Made by a program: the position numbers and the translations under genes. Shown here one piece after another: positions 18,584-28,384 of a stretch of 64,000 nucleotides of DNA; position 1 is the first letter of the stretch; the number at the start of each line of letters is the position of its first letter. The notes below the pieces were generated by a model that made no database searches, was not told the origin of the DNA, and saw nothing but the letters and a program-made list of their open reading frames with translations. This DNA is from Streptococcus suis (GTDB lineage: Bacteria; Bacillota; Bacilli; Lactobacillales; Streptococcaceae), in assembly GCF_002964045.1 (NCBI RefSeq), contig NZ_POPB01000254.1, forward strand, positions 1-64,000, given 5' to 3'.

Positions 18584-19528
18584 ATGAAAGAAATCTACCT
18601 AGCAGGCGGTTGTTTCTGGGGGATGGAAGGCTACTTTTCCCAGATCGATGGTATTCTTGACACTAGCGTTGGCTATGCCAATGGACAGGTGGAGACGACC
18701 AATTATCAACTCCTCAAACAAACAGACCACGCAGAGACACTCTATCTAGCCTATGATGAGACTCGTATCAATTTGCGGGAAATTCTCCTCTACTATTTCC
18801 GCGTCATTGACCCCTTCTCTGTCAATCAGCAGGGACCTGACAAAGGTCGTCAGTATCGGACTGGTATCTATTACACCGATGAAGCTGATTTACCGACCAT
18901 CGAGCAGGTTATGACGGAGCAGTCCCAGCTCTTTGGCGGACGTCCCCTAGCCGTTGAAGTGGAGCCACTCGCACATTACATCCCCGCCGAAGACTACCAT
19001 CAGGATTATCTCAAGAAAAATCCCCAAGGGTACTGCCATATCGATCTTGGGCAGGCAAAAATCCCTCTGATTGATGTTGCAGACTACCAAAAGCCAGACC
19101 AACAAGTCTTAAAAGACAGCTTGACCGACCTCCAGTACCAAGTCACTCAAGAAGCTGCGACGGAAAGAGCCTTCGAAAATGAGTTTTGGAATAGCGACCA
19201 AGCTGGCATCTACGTCGATATTACGACTGGCGAGCCGCTCTTTCTCTCAACAGACAAATTCGACTCAGGCTGCGGCTGGCCCTCCTTTACCAAGCCAATC
19301 AGCAAGGAAGTGGCGACTTATTTCCAAGATAAGTCCCACGGCATGAACCGTATTGAAGTCCGCAGTCGGGCTGGTCATGCTCATTTAGGGCATGTCTTTG
19401 ATGACGGACCGCGTGATAAAGGCGGTCTCCGTTACTGTATCAACTCAGCAGCCCTTCGCTTCATCCCGAGAGAAGAGATGGAAGCAGCAGGCTATGGCTT
19501 GTTTTTGGATCTTTTGGCTGATAAATAG
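18584..19528 (+). CDS. msrAB: Bifunctional peptide methionine sulfoxide reductase MsrA/MsrB
   Basis: 314-aa fusion that repairs both methionine sulfoxide epimers. MsrA occupies residues about 1-155 with its catalytic Cys in G-G-C-F-W-G. MsrB occupies residues about 170-314 with G-C-G-W-P-S-F and the catalytic Cys in R-Y-C-I-N-S-A-A-L. No signal peptide, so this is the cytosolic form. AGGAGG precedes the ATG. Terminator at 19543-19572. Confidence 0.96.
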   Translation: MKEIYLAGGCFWGMEGYFSQIDGILDTSVGYANGQVETTNYQLLKQTDHAETLYLAYDETRINLREILLYYFRVIDPFSVNQQGPDKGRQYRTGIYYTDEADLPTIEQVMTEQSQLFGGRPLAVEVEPLAHYIPAEDYHQDYLKKNPQGYCHIDLGQAKIPLIDVADYQKPDQQVLKDSLTDLQYQVTQEAATERAFENEFWNSDQAGIYVDITTGEPLFLSTDKFDSGCGWPSFTKPISKEVATYFQDKSHGMNRIEVRSRAGHAHLGHVFDDGPRDKGGLRYCINSAALRFIPREEMEAAGYGLFLDLLADK

Positions 19529-19542
19529 AAGAAAATTTTCAG

Positions 19543-19572
19543 AAAAACCTGTTTCTCTTGACAGGTTTTTTC
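19543..19572 (+). terminator. msrAB terminator
   Basis: AAAAACCTGT-ttctcttg-ACAGGTTTTTT hairpin after the msrAB stop. Confidence 0.75.
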
Positions 19573-19661
19573 TGTGTTCAATCACTTGGTTTCATTGCAT
19601 AAATCTGCTTTCTATTTATAAAAATGTATGTTAAAATAAAAACAAAAAGGGGTTGTCTAGC

Positions 19662-20492
19662 ATGAATCGAATTGTCCGAATGATTGTTACTAGTTTATTT
19701 ATTGTCTTGGCAATCAGCCTTGCTTGCTTGTTTTTTGTGCTAACCAAGTCTCCGTCTAGTACCCAATATAGCAAGGTCAGTAGCGAGGCACAGGTTCAGA
19801 CAGAGAGTCGGAATCAAGCAGAATCTACATCCAGTTCAGTCAGTGGATCGACAGTGAGTTCCTCGATTGCTTCGACGGCAAGTTCCTCAAATGAGGAAGA
19901 GAAAACAGAAACTAGTACAAGCCAAGCAGGTGGACCGATTAAAAAAAGATTGGATATCGTACCTCAAGTTCAACAACTGTGGTATCATTGCGCTCCAACA
20001 ACTGTCAGTATGATGTTGTCCAGTCAAGGCATTCAAAAGAGTCAGCAGGAATTGGCGGATGAGATGGGCACCTACGAACCCTTTGGCACTCATAATCGGG
20101 ATGCTATTCGTATCTTGAATAAGCACATGTTTGGCTATGAATACCCAGCAGATGGTCAGGCAGGTTATCGGCTAGAGACTGTAACAGATGCCAATCCTGA
20201 TGGTCCGCAGATGAAATTGTTCAAGGAACGGCTGAAAGCCAATATTGATTCGGGCTATCCTATGTACTATACCTTTGAGGTTTCTGTGATGACTCCTGGA
20301 AAATCAGGGGAACACAATGTGATTGGAACAGGTTACTTGACCAATGAAGATGGAACAGATATTGATTGTATTTACTACATCGATCCGTCACCTCTGGCAC
20401 AAAATCCGACCTATGCAGGACTTAAAATCGTTACTCCAGAACAATTATTTCAAGCGATGGTTCCGTGCCAGGAGCCTAATTATGCATGGTGA
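19662..20492 (+). CDS. Secreted C39-like (papain-fold) protein
   Basis: 276-aa protein with one N-terminal membrane segment (residues about 7-28), a Ser/Thr/Gln/Glu-rich linker to about residue 90, then a peptidase C39-like domain (PF13529 type): Gln-...-Trp-Tyr-His-Cys-A-P-T-T carries the catalytic Cys (about residue 108), and G-E-H-N-V-I-G-T-G-Y the His. It is probably an anchored extracellular cysteine peptidase or related enzyme; the substrate is unknown. Not next to a bacteriocin or ABC transporter, so it is unlikely to be a leader peptidase. ATG at 19662 follows AAGGGG. Confidence 0.82.
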   Translation: MNRIVRMIVTSLFIVLAISLACLFFVLTKSPSSTQYSKVSSEAQVQTESRNQAESTSSSVSGSTVSSSIASTASSSNEEEKTETSTSQAGGPIKKRLDIVPQVQQLWYHCAPTTVSMMLSSQGIQKSQQELADEMGTYEPFGTHNRDAIRILNKHMFGYEYPADGQAGYRLETVTDANPDGPQMKLFKERLKANIDSGYPMYYTFEVSVMTPGKSGEHNVIGTGYLTNEDGTDIDCIYYIDPSPLAQNPTYAGLKIVTPEQLFQAMVPCQEPNYAW

Positions 20493-20576
20493 ATTATACA
20501 TAGAATTATGCTTGGGTAACTGATTTTTCTGAAATACTATTGATTTTTTCTGAAAAATAGTCTAAAATGGAACAAG

Positions 20577-20740
20577 ATAAAACTGAATAACCGGTTGATA
20601 GTGGGCAGAAAGGCAACTGACTGTCCAAAGGACGGAACTCTGGAGAGACCATCAGGCACCGAAGGGGCAAGGTAGTTCTACTTGGAAAAGTAGAGTTACT
20701 GAAACTCTCAGGTAAAAGGACAGAGCGATTAGAAAACAAG
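20577..20740 (+). ncRNA. Glycine riboswitch (single recognisable aptamer)
   Basis: Holds the conserved glycine aptamer elements in order: GGAGAGACC, GGCACCGAAGGGGCAA, and AAACTCTCAGGTAAAAGGACAGAG. A C/G-rich stretch before it (20591-20635) could be a degenerate first aptamer or kink-turn partner. It precedes an AGCS amino-acid/cation symporter, a usual target of this riboswitch. A hairpin at 20770-20805 is the likely switching terminator. Confidence 0.9.
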
Positions 20741-20769
20741 GGATTTTCCGTTGTTTTTCGCGTTGATTC

Positions 20770-20805
20770 TAGAGGTTGATGAATTCAGCCTCTTTTGTTT
20801 TTTCC
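20770..20805 (+). terminator. Terminator in the riboswitch expression platform
   Basis: AGAGGTTGA-tgaat-TCAGCCTCTTTT followed by a T-rich run, between the glycine aptamer and the symporter start. Confidence 0.65.
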
Positions 20806-20846
20806 GGCAGCTTTATCGGATTAAGAATCATACTTAGGAGGAAGCT

Positions 20847-22181
20847 ATGTTAGAATTGATGCAAAACATCAATAATTTTGTTTGGGGTCCGCCCCTTTTG
20901 TTACTATTAGTCGGAACGGGTGTCTATTTCACCCTTCGCTTGGGAGTGTTTCAAATCAGCAAGTTGCCGACAGCCTTTCGTTTGATTTTTTCCAGTGACC
21001 AGTCTGGTCAGGGAGATGTGTCGAGCTTTGCGGCTCTTTGTACGGCTCTTGCAGCGACGGTTGGTACGGGAAATATCGTTGGGGTGGCAACTGCTATTAC
21101 GACAGGTGGACCTGGTGCCCTCTTCTGGATGTGGGTGGCGGCCTTCTTCGGGATGGCAACCAAGTATGCAGAAGGATTTTTAGCCATTAAATACCGTACC
21201 AAGGATGCCAATGGGCAAGCAGCGGGAGGTCCGATGCACTATATCACCTTGGGGATGGGACAAAAGTGGAAACCTCTGGCAATTTTCTTTGCCATTTCAG
21301 GTGTTTTAGTGGCTCTCTTGGGTATGGGAACCTTCTCTCAGGTTAACTCTATTGCCTCTTCCATGTCTTCTAGCTTTGGTCTTGCTCCCCAGTTGGTCAG
21401 CATTGTAACCGCCATTTCCATCGCCTTCTTTATCTTTGGGGGGATTGAAAAAATCTCTGATGTTTCAACTAAAATTGTGCCCTTTATGGCCATTCTTTAC
21501 ATTTTGGCCAGTTTGACTGTTTTGGCTCTGCATTGGGATCAGCTCATACCAACCCTTGCTTTGGTTCTCAAATCAGCCTTTACTCCGGCTGCGGCTGTGG
21601 GTGGTTTTGCAGGTGCGACCGTGCAACAGGCAATTCAGCGCGGGATTGCGCGTGGGGTCTTTTCAAATGAATCAGGTTTGGGATCGGCTCCGATTGCTGC
21701 TGCAGCTGCCAAGTCAGACAACCCTGTTGAGCAAGGGTTGATTTCGATGACTGGTACCTTTATTGATACCCTTATCATCTGTACATTAACTGGACTAACG
21801 ATTTTGGTAACAGGACAGTGGTCAGTTGCTGGTTTGGAGGGAGCGCCGTTAACTCAGGCAGCCTTTGCTTCGGTCTTCGGTCAGCCAGGGGCTTTGGCCT
21901 TGACGATTAGTCTGGCTCTCTTTGCCTATACGACCATTCTGGGTTGGTCCTATTATGGGGAACGTTGTATCGAATTCCTCTTTGGTACCAAGTCTATCTT
22001 GCCTTACCGTCTAGTCTTTGTAGCTATGGTTGCATTAGGCGGTTTCCTCAAGCTGGACTTGATTTGGACTATCGCAGATATTGTGAATGGCCTTATGGCT
22101 CTTCCAAACTTGATTGCCTTACTGGCTCTCTCACCAATCATTATTAAGGAAACACGCCAGTATTTTGCCAAGAAGAAATAA
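20847..22181 (+). CDS. Alanine/glycine:cation symporter, AGCS family
   Basis: 444-aa membrane transporter with about ten segments. Family signatures include G-T-G-N-I-V-G-V-A-T-A and R-G-I-A-R-G-V-F-S-N-E-S-G-L-G-S-A, matching sodium-coupled AlsT/GlyP carriers. The glycine riboswitch in its leader argues that glycine is a main substrate, probably with import or export set by the switch. AGGAGG precedes the ATG. Confidence 0.94.
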   Translation: MLELMQNINNFVWGPPLLLLLVGTGVYFTLRLGVFQISKLPTAFRLIFSSDQSGQGDVSSFAALCTALAATVGTGNIVGVATAITTGGPGALFWMWVAAFFGMATKYAEGFLAIKYRTKDANGQAAGGPMHYITLGMGQKWKPLAIFFAISGVLVALLGMGTFSQVNSIASSMSSSFGLAPQLVSIVTAISIAFFIFGGIEKISDVSTKIVPFMAILYILASLTVLALHWDQLIPTLALVLKSAFTPAAAVGGFAGATVQQAIQRGIARGVFSNESGLGSAPIAAAAAKSDNPVEQGLISMTGTFIDTLIICTLTGLTILVTGQWSVAGLEGAPLTQAAFASVFGQPGALALTISLALFAYTTILGWSYYGERCIEFLFGTKSILPYRLVFVAMVALGGFLKLDLIWTIADIVNGLMALPNLIALLALSPIIIKETRQYFAKKK

Positions 22182-22186
22182 GAGAT

Positions 22187-22212
22187 GAAAGACAGTCATT
22201 CGGCTGTCTTTT
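22187..22212 (+). terminator. Terminator of the AGCS gene
   Basis: AAAGACAG-tcattcgg-CTGTCTTTT immediately after the coding region. Confidence 0.7.
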
Positions 22213-22231
22213 AGTCTTTTATTCATTTTTC

Positions 22232-22240
22232 TGTTATAAT
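22232..22240 (+). promoter_or_regulatory. Extended -10 abutting the mscS start (leaderless)
   Basis: TG-T-TATAAT ends 7 nt before the ATG at 22248, leaving no room for a ribosome binding site. A weak -35 (TTAGTC, 22211-22216) lies 18 bp upstream. Confidence 0.55.
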
Positions 22241-22247
22241 ATTTCCC

Positions 22248-23090
22248 ATGAACGCATTTATTCAAAAATATATCGCCCAGTTTAATCTGGATTCTATTTT
22301 AACAACAACCATCAATAAGGTTTTATCTTTACTACTGTTATTTCTTGCCTTTTATATTGTGAAAAAACTTGCCAAGTCTTCGGTTAAAAAGATTTTGGTC
22401 CCGTCGCTCAAGGTTTCTACGCAAGATATTGGTCGTCAGAAGACCATCAGCCGTTTGGTTGAAAGTATCTTAAATTATCTTCTCTATTTTATTCTGATTT
22501 ATAGTATTTTGACCATCTTAGGACTGCCTGTGTCTAGTCTTTTTGCAGGTGCAGGAATTGCAGGTGTAGCGATTGGTCTAGGTGCTCAAGGTTTTTTATC
22601 AGATTTGATTAATGGATTCTTTATCCTTTTGGAGCGTCAATTTGATGTAGGGGATGTGGTCAAGTTAACCAATGGTCCCATTACCATTTCGGGTACCATT
22701 GTGAGCATGGGGATTCGGACGACACAAGTAAGAGATGCAGACGGAACCCTGCACTTTATTCCCAATCGCAACATCCTTGTTGTGTCCAACCAGTCTCGTG
22801 GAGATATGAGGGCTCAGGTGGATATTCCACTTAAGTTTAATACCGACTTGGAGCAAGTCGGTCGAGTGATTGAGGAAGTCAATCGTAGAGAATTAAGCAA
22901 GTTTGACCAGATTACTGGTGTGACAATCCTTGGACCGCAAAATACGACCAACGGCCAGTTTGTCTATCGTGTCAATCTCTTTGTAGCCCATGGTCAACAA
23001 AGCAGTATTTACCACCAATTCTTTGGTTTTTATCAAGAAGCGCTTCGGCAAGCGGGAATTGACTTGCCATCAGCTAGCCTAACAAAATAG
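22248..23090 (+). CDS. Small-conductance mechanosensitive channel, MscS family
   Basis: 280-aa membrane channel that releases solutes on hypo-osmotic shock. Three N-terminal membrane segments; the pore helix is Gly/Ala-rich (G-A-G-I-A-G-V-A-I-G-L-G-A-Q-G), followed by the MscS beta domain (I-L-L-E-R-Q-F-D-V-G-D) and C-terminal domain. Length is typical. No Shine-Dalgarno sequence: the -10 lies 7 nt from the ATG. The DUF4352 gene follows 10 nt later, so it is probably in the same transcript. Confidence 0.93.
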   Translation: MNAFIQKYIAQFNLDSILTTTINKVLSLLLLFLAFYIVKKLAKSSVKKILVPSLKVSTQDIGRQKTISRLVESILNYLLYFILIYSILTILGLPVSSLFAGAGIAGVAIGLGAQGFLSDLINGFFILLERQFDVGDVVKLTNGPITISGTIVSMGIRTTQVRDADGTLHFIPNRNILVVSNQSRGDMRAQVDIPLKFNTDLEQVGRVIEEVNRRELSKFDQITGVTILGPQNTTNGQFVYRVNLFVAHGQQSSIYHQFFGFYQEALRQAGIDLPSASLTK

Positions 23091-23100
23091 GGAGGAATAC

Positions 23101-23685
23101 ATGGAAGTCAAGGACTTTGTCGTTGAAAATGGTCAAATGTACTACAAGAAAAAAGCTCTCTATCGACAGCCCTTATTTTGGTCGACAATAGTTGGTCTGG
23201 TTTTGTCATTTGTCTTGGGAGTTACCTGCCTTATATTAATGACGAGCCTAGCATCTTCAGAGGCAACGGATGATTGGAGTTCGGAAAGTTATTTCGACAA
23301 CAGCATTGTTTACACAGAATACCAAGTCGGAGATAGTGTAGATTTTTCAGATGGTTTACAGATTACGGTGACTTCGATGGGTAAGGACGATAGTCTGACA
23401 TTAGTAGATGATTACTATAATTTTGCTTACCTTGTAGAAATGGAGGTCAAAAACCCGACTGAGGAAGTTGTCTATTTTGACGAATACTATTTTCAATTAG
23501 TTGATGCGGGAACGGTTATTCCTTATGATTTGGATATGCGAACCTACGATGTCAACTTGCCTGAAAAGGTCAATCCGGGTGAGACCATCAAAGTGAAACT
23601 GGTCTACGGTGTCGATCAGATTGATAACCTAGCCTTTGTCTATGAAGATGTTATGTGGACGGAATTAATCGGTGAAGGGATATAG
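23101..23685 (+). CDS. Membrane-anchored DUF4352-like protein
   Basis: 194-aa protein with one membrane segment (residues about 24-50) and an outside domain built like the DUF4352/telokin-like immunoglobulin fold: Y-Q-V-G-D-S-V-D-F-S-D-G-L-Q-I-T-V, then V-E-M-E-V-K-N-P-T and P-G-E-T-I-K-V-K-L-V-Y. Such domains are common in Gram-positive lipoproteins and membrane proteins with no known activity. GGGAGG precedes the ATG. Terminator at 23690-23716. Confidence 0.78.
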   Translation: MEVKDFVVENGQMYYKKKALYRQPLFWSTIVGLVLSFVLGVTCLILMTSLASSEATDDWSSESYFDNSIVYTEYQVGDSVDFSDGLQITVTSMGKDDSLTLVDDYYNFAYLVEMEVKNPTEEVVYFDEYYFQLVDAGTVIPYDLDMRTYDVNLPEKVNPGETIKVKLVYGVDQIDNLAFVYEDVMWTELIGEGI

Positions 23686-23689
23686 ATGT

Positions 23690-23716
23690 AAAAAGAGGTG
23701 GTTGCCTCTTTTTTTG
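23690..23716 (+). terminator. Terminator of the mscS-DUF4352 unit
   Basis: AAAAAGAGGT-ggt-TGCCTCTTTTTTT after the stop codon. Confidence 0.75.
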
Positions 23717-23763
23717 TGTTTTCGAAGCCTGAAAAGTAGCGTGATTTCCGGTTAAGAATTGTA

Positions 23764-23803
23764 AAAAAATAACCCCCAAATTGGCACGTCAATTTGGGAG
23801 TCA
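23764..23803 (-). terminator. gdhA terminator
   Basis: On the minus strand CCCAAATTG-acgtg-CCAATTTGGG is followed by GGTTATTTTTTTA. Confidence 0.75.
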
Positions 23804-23850
23804 CATTTATTATAGATGCTTTACCTAAAAATTAGCTTAGAACAGATTTT

Positions 23851-25221
<1,371 letters not shown>

Positions 25222-25227
25222 TTATTA

Positions 25228-25259
25228 AATTGTCAGACAATTTAATTTATCTGATAATT
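25228..25259. promoter_or_regulatory. CodY-type boxes in the gdhA leader
   Basis: AATTGTCAGACAATT (25228-25242) differs from the CodY consensus AATTTTCWGAAAATT at two positions. A second, overlapping match AATTATCAGATAAATT (minus, 25244-25259) follows. Both lie at or just after the predicted transcript start. Confidence 0.65.
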
Positions 25260-25288
25260 ATTATAGCACTCGGATTTTTTCTTGTAAA
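25260..25288 (-). promoter_or_regulatory. gdhA promoter
   Basis: TTTACA (25283-25288) and TATAAT (25260-25265) on the minus strand, 17-bp spacer; TG two bases before the -10. Confidence 0.75.
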
Positions 25289-25496
25289 GTAAAAAATGCA
25301 CTATTCAGAAAAATTGTTCTGAAAAAATTCCGAACATTGACAGTAATCAATATCCTGAGTGTTGATTATATGGTATAATCAGACAAAAAGTTTGAGCTGA
25401 TATGCATAAGTAAAGTGATTTTATGGGGAGTGTAACATCCATCCTTAACATGGAGTTGCTGATTTGTGAATACAGGCTACTAGATAAGGAGAATCT

Positions 25497-26432
25497 ATGG
25501 TTTCAACAGCAACGACACTTGGTGGATTTGAATTTGACAATTGTTTGATGAATGCGGCGGGGGTATGGTGCATGACCAAGGAGGAGTTGGCAGCGGTCAA
25601 AGAATCTGCAGCAGGGACCTTTGTGACCAAAACAGCAACCCTCGACTACCGAGCTGGTAATCCAGAACCCCGTTATCAAAATGTTCCCCTTGGTTCTATC
25701 AATTCAATGGGTTTGCCCAATCAGGGACTCCGTTATTATTTGGACTACCTCTTGGAATTGCAGGAAAGTGAGCCCGAGAGAACATTTGTTCTATCTCTTG
25801 TAGGGATGACACCAGATGAAACGCATGAGATTTTAAAAACGGTAGAGGCAAGTGACTTTAAGGGACTTGTGGAGCTCAATCTCTCCTGTCCAAACGTTCC
25901 TGGTAAACCGCAGATTGCCTATGACTTTGAAACGACGGAGACCATTTTACGGGAGGTTTTCAGTTATTTTACCAAGCCTTTGGGTATCAAATTACCACCA
26001 TATTTTGATATTGTCCATTTTGATCAAGCAGCAGCGATCTTCAATCAGTTCCCGCTCAAGTTTGTTAACTGTGTCAACTCCATTGGAAATGGTCTTTATA
26101 TAGAAGATGAGCAAGTGGTTATCAAACCTAAAAATGGTTTCGGTGGTATCGGTGGTGAATACATCAAACCAACTGCCTTGGCTAATGTCCATGCCTTTTA
26201 CCAACGCTTGAAGCCGGAGATTCAGATTGTCGGAACAGGTGGTGTTTTGACGGGACGGAATGCCTTCGAGCATATCCTCTGCGGCGCTAGCATGGTTCAA
26301 ATCGGTACAACTCTGCAAAAGGAAGGGCTGGTCGCCTTTGAACGAATAACTGCTGAATTACAAGCTATTATGGCAGAAAAGGGCTATGAAACCATTGAAG
26401 ATTTCCGTGGAAAGTTGCAGTATATTGAATAA
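25497..26432 (+). CDS. pyrDA: Dihydroorotate dehydrogenase, class 1A (fumarate-dependent)
   Basis: 311-aa cytosolic flavoenzyme of pyrimidine synthesis that oxidises dihydroorotate with fumarate. The catalytic Cys lies in [11 protein letters not shown] (about residue 131), as in the Lactococcus class 1A enzyme; there is no PyrK neighbour, which also argues against class 1B. FMN-binding residues sit in [15 protein letters not shown] precedes the ATG. A TATAAT lies at 25374-25379. Confidence 0.95.
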   Translation: MVSTATTLGGFEFDNCLMNAAGVWCMTKEELAAVKESAAGTFVTKTATLDYRAGNPEPRYQNVPLGSINSMGLPNQGLRYYLDYLLELQESEPERTFVLSLVGMTPDETHEILKTVEASDFKGLVELNLSCPNVPGKPQIAYDFETTETILREVFSYFTKPLGIKLPPYFDIVHFDQAAAIFNQFPLKFVNCVNSIGNGLYIEDEQVVIKPKNGFGGIGGEYIKPTALANVHAFYQRLKPEIQIVGTGGVLTGRNAFEHILCGASMVQIGTTLQKEGLVAFERITAELQAIMAEKGYETIEDFRGKLQYIE

Positions 26433-26440
26433 GAAACTGC

Positions 26441-26580
26441 ATTCACAAGTGAAGCACTTGTTATAAGGGACAATTTCTGGCTAATCAAGGCGTTTTTTTG
26501 GGGAGGAATACTGACTGTTATCGATGAGTAGCTGAAAAACTAGCCTTTGATACACGTACTGAACTATGAATATAGGTTCT
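26441..26580 (+). repeat. Dispersed ~145-bp repeat, copy 1
   Basis: Starts ATTCACAAGTGAAG, contains GATGAGTAGCTGAAAAA and ends CTGAACTATGAATATAGG. It aligns along its length, with differences and small gaps, to 28222-28371 in the same orientation. The ends are complementary to each other in part (ATTCACA versus TGAATA), like a miniature element. No protein is coded. Confidence 0.65.
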
Positions 26581-26741
26581 AAACCTGTCCTGCTTCATTG
26601 GCATTAATAACTATGCCCAACTAATGGAGAGTTAGATTTTTCTCAGGATTAGAATATGTATATATTGTATATGGTGTGGCATTGATTTTTTAGGTTCGGT
26701 ATTGTATAATGTAGGAAAGGCAGCTGATAAGGGGGTATATA

Positions 26742-26792
26742 ATGGCCAAAAAAGAGATAATGACACGCAAGAAAAAAAAAGGCAAGAAATAG
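26742..26792 (+). pseudogene. Out-of-frame start of the capA-like gene (16 codons, A9 tract)
   Basis: ATG with AAGGGGG 8 nt upstream opens a frame coding 16 residues, very Lys-rich, that ends at a TAG just after a run of nine A (26772-26780). Removing one A would join it to the capA-like frame and give a basic start followed by a membrane segment. It therefore looks like the true start of the downstream gene, split by one base. Confidence 0.65.
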
Positions 26793-26823
26793 GAATAAGC
26801 GCTACTTCTTATTTATTTGTTGG

Positions 26824-28026
26824 TTGGCTTCTAGTTTATTACTTTTAATTTGGTTACTTGAATATTTCATGCCTGCGATTACTACAAGCACCAGTAATGA
26901 GAATAGTCAGTCTTTATTTGGGACTTTCTTCTCTACTAGTGAGGAAGAAAAAACCAGAACTGCCCGGATTATGGCTCACGGTGATCTGCTCTACCATGAT
27001 CTACTCTACATGAGCGCCCGTCAGTCGGATGGTTCCTATGATTTCTCGGAAAACTTTACTTATGTGCAACCTTGGATTGAGCAGGCTGATTTAGCCATTG
27101 CTGACTTTGAGGGAACGATTTCGCCAGACTTTCCTTTGGCTGGCTATCCCCTCTTTAATGCTCCAGCTCAGGTGGCAAAAAATATCTCCTCAGTTGGTTA
27201 TGATGTCGTTGACCTAGCCCATAACCATATTTTGGATTCTCAGTTGTCCGGCCTGATTTCAACGGTGGCTGCGTTTAAGGATGTCAATGTTGATGCGGTC
27301 GGAGTCTATGCAGAAGGAAATCGTGCTACTGCTCCAATCTATCTTCGAGAAGTAAATGGGATTAAAATCGCCATCTTAGCCTATGCTTATGGATTTAATG
27401 GTATGGAAGGTTTGCTTACCCAAGAAGAATATGATAGTTACTTATCTGATTTCAACCGTGAAAAAATGAAGAAAGAGATTGAAAAAGCTGAAAAAGAGGC
27501 TGATATCACCATTGTCATGCCTCAGACGGGTGTGGAATATCAATTGGAACCGACCGAAGAACAGGTTACTCTTTACCGCCAAATGGTTGACTGGGGAGCT
27601 GACTTGGTCTTTGGAGGTCATCCCCATGTAGCAGAGCCTTCTGAAACGATTGAAAAAGATGGAGAGAAGAAATTAATCATCTATTCAATGGGAAATTTCA
27701 TTTCCAATCAGCGAATTGAGACCATGGGAGATACTCCGAATTCACAATGGACAGAGCGTGGTGTACTGATGGATGTGACCTTGGAGAAAAAAGATGGGTT
27801 GACACGTATCCAAACTGCTAAGGCTCATCCTACCTGGGTTAGCAAGGTTTCAAAAGGAACCTATTCTCCAGAAGGACATGAACTCTTTACTTATCAAACC
27901 CTTATCTTAGAAGACTTTATTCAAGGCGGAAAATACTATGGTAGCCTGGATGAAGGAACCCAAACTAGGATAGAGGCAGCTTATCAGGAAATGAATGAAT
28001 TTATGAATTTAAATTGGGGCGAATAA
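26824..28026 (+). CDS. CapA-like metallophosphatase-fold protein (5' end frameshifted)
   Basis: 400 residues are readable from a TTG, but no good ribosome site precedes it. The N-terminus is a membrane segment (residues about 2-17), then a calcineurin-like fold of the CapA/PgsA type: M-A-H-G-D-L-L-Y-H-D, A-D-F-E-G-T, D-L-A-H-N-H-I-L-D, and G-G-H-P-H-V. CapA proteins act in poly-gamma-glutamate capsule synthesis, yet no capBC genes lie nearby, so that role is not supported; related stand-alone proteins are widespread in streptococci. The intended start is probably 26742 (A9 slip). The gene is flanked by two copies of the ~145-bp repeat. Confidence 0.8.
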   Translation: MASSLLLLIWLLEYFMPAITTSTSNENSQSLFGTFFSTSEEEKTRTARIMAHGDLLYHDLLYMSARQSDGSYDFSENFTYVQPWIEQADLAIADFEGTISPDFPLAGYPLFNAPAQVAKNISSVGYDVVDLAHNHILDSQLSGLISTVAAFKDVNVDAVGVYAEGNRATAPIYLREVNGIKIAILAYAYGFNGMEGLLTQEEYDSYLSDFNREKMKKEIEKAEKEADITIVMPQTGVEYQLEPTEEQVTLYRQMVDWGADLVFGGHPHVAEPSETIEKDGEKKLIIYSMGNFISNQRIETMGDTPNSQWTERGVLMDVTLEKKDGLTRIQTAKAHPTWVSKVSKGTYSPEGHELFTYQTLILEDFIQGGKYYGSLDEGTQTRIEAAYQEMNEFMNLNWGE

Positions 28027-28169
28027 TATATTGCCAGCCACACTAGGATAATTGAGCTACCTTAAAATTAATAGTTTCAGTAGGTGGTAAATTTGAATGT
28101 TGTATTGAAGTAGACGTTGATGATTACTATCGTTTACAGCTGTTGGTTTGAAGTGAATATCTTTTTTAT
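28027..28169. other. Short intergenic stretch with a possible gene remnant
   Basis: Between the capA-like stop and its terminator there is a stretch (about 28058-28150) whose forward frame reads like protein (V-G-G-K-F-E-C-C-I-E-V-D-V-D-D-Y-Y-R-L) but has no start or ribosome site. It may be the tail of a lost gene. Confidence 0.25.
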
Positions 28170-28213
28170 AAAAAAACTGAGCAGGATCCGAATGAAATCT
28201 GCTCAGTTTTTTT
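28170..28213. terminator. Terminator after the capA-like gene
   Basis: AAAAAACTGAGCAG and CTGCTCAGTTTTTTT pair across a short loop; usable in both directions. Confidence 0.8.
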
Positions 28214-28221
28214 GAACCTAT

Positions 28222-28371
28222 ATTCACAAGTGAAGTGCCTGTACATATGAGATAGTTTTTCGTTATTCAAGGCAGTTTTTGAGGGGGATGCTGATTGTAT
28301 TTCGAAAAAAACGAACGATGAGTAGCTGAAAAAAACTAGCCTCAGATGAGAGTGCTGAACTGTTATTACAG
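28222..28371 (+). repeat. Dispersed ~145-bp repeat, copy 2
   Basis: Second copy of the element at 26441-26580, same orientation, sharing ATTCACAAGTGAAG, TCAAGGC, GATGAGTAGCTGAAAAA and CTAGCCT. Together the two copies bracket the capA-like gene. Confidence 0.65.
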
Positions 28372-28384
28372 TTTTTTTATCCCG

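Noticed and set aside
19662-20492. Bacteriocin leader peptidase
   Set aside because: The C39-like domain is extracellular and there is no ABC transporter or bacteriocin gene nearby.
26824-28026. Poly-gamma-glutamate capsule operon
   Set aside because: Only a CapA-like protein is present; no capB, capC or capE neighbours.
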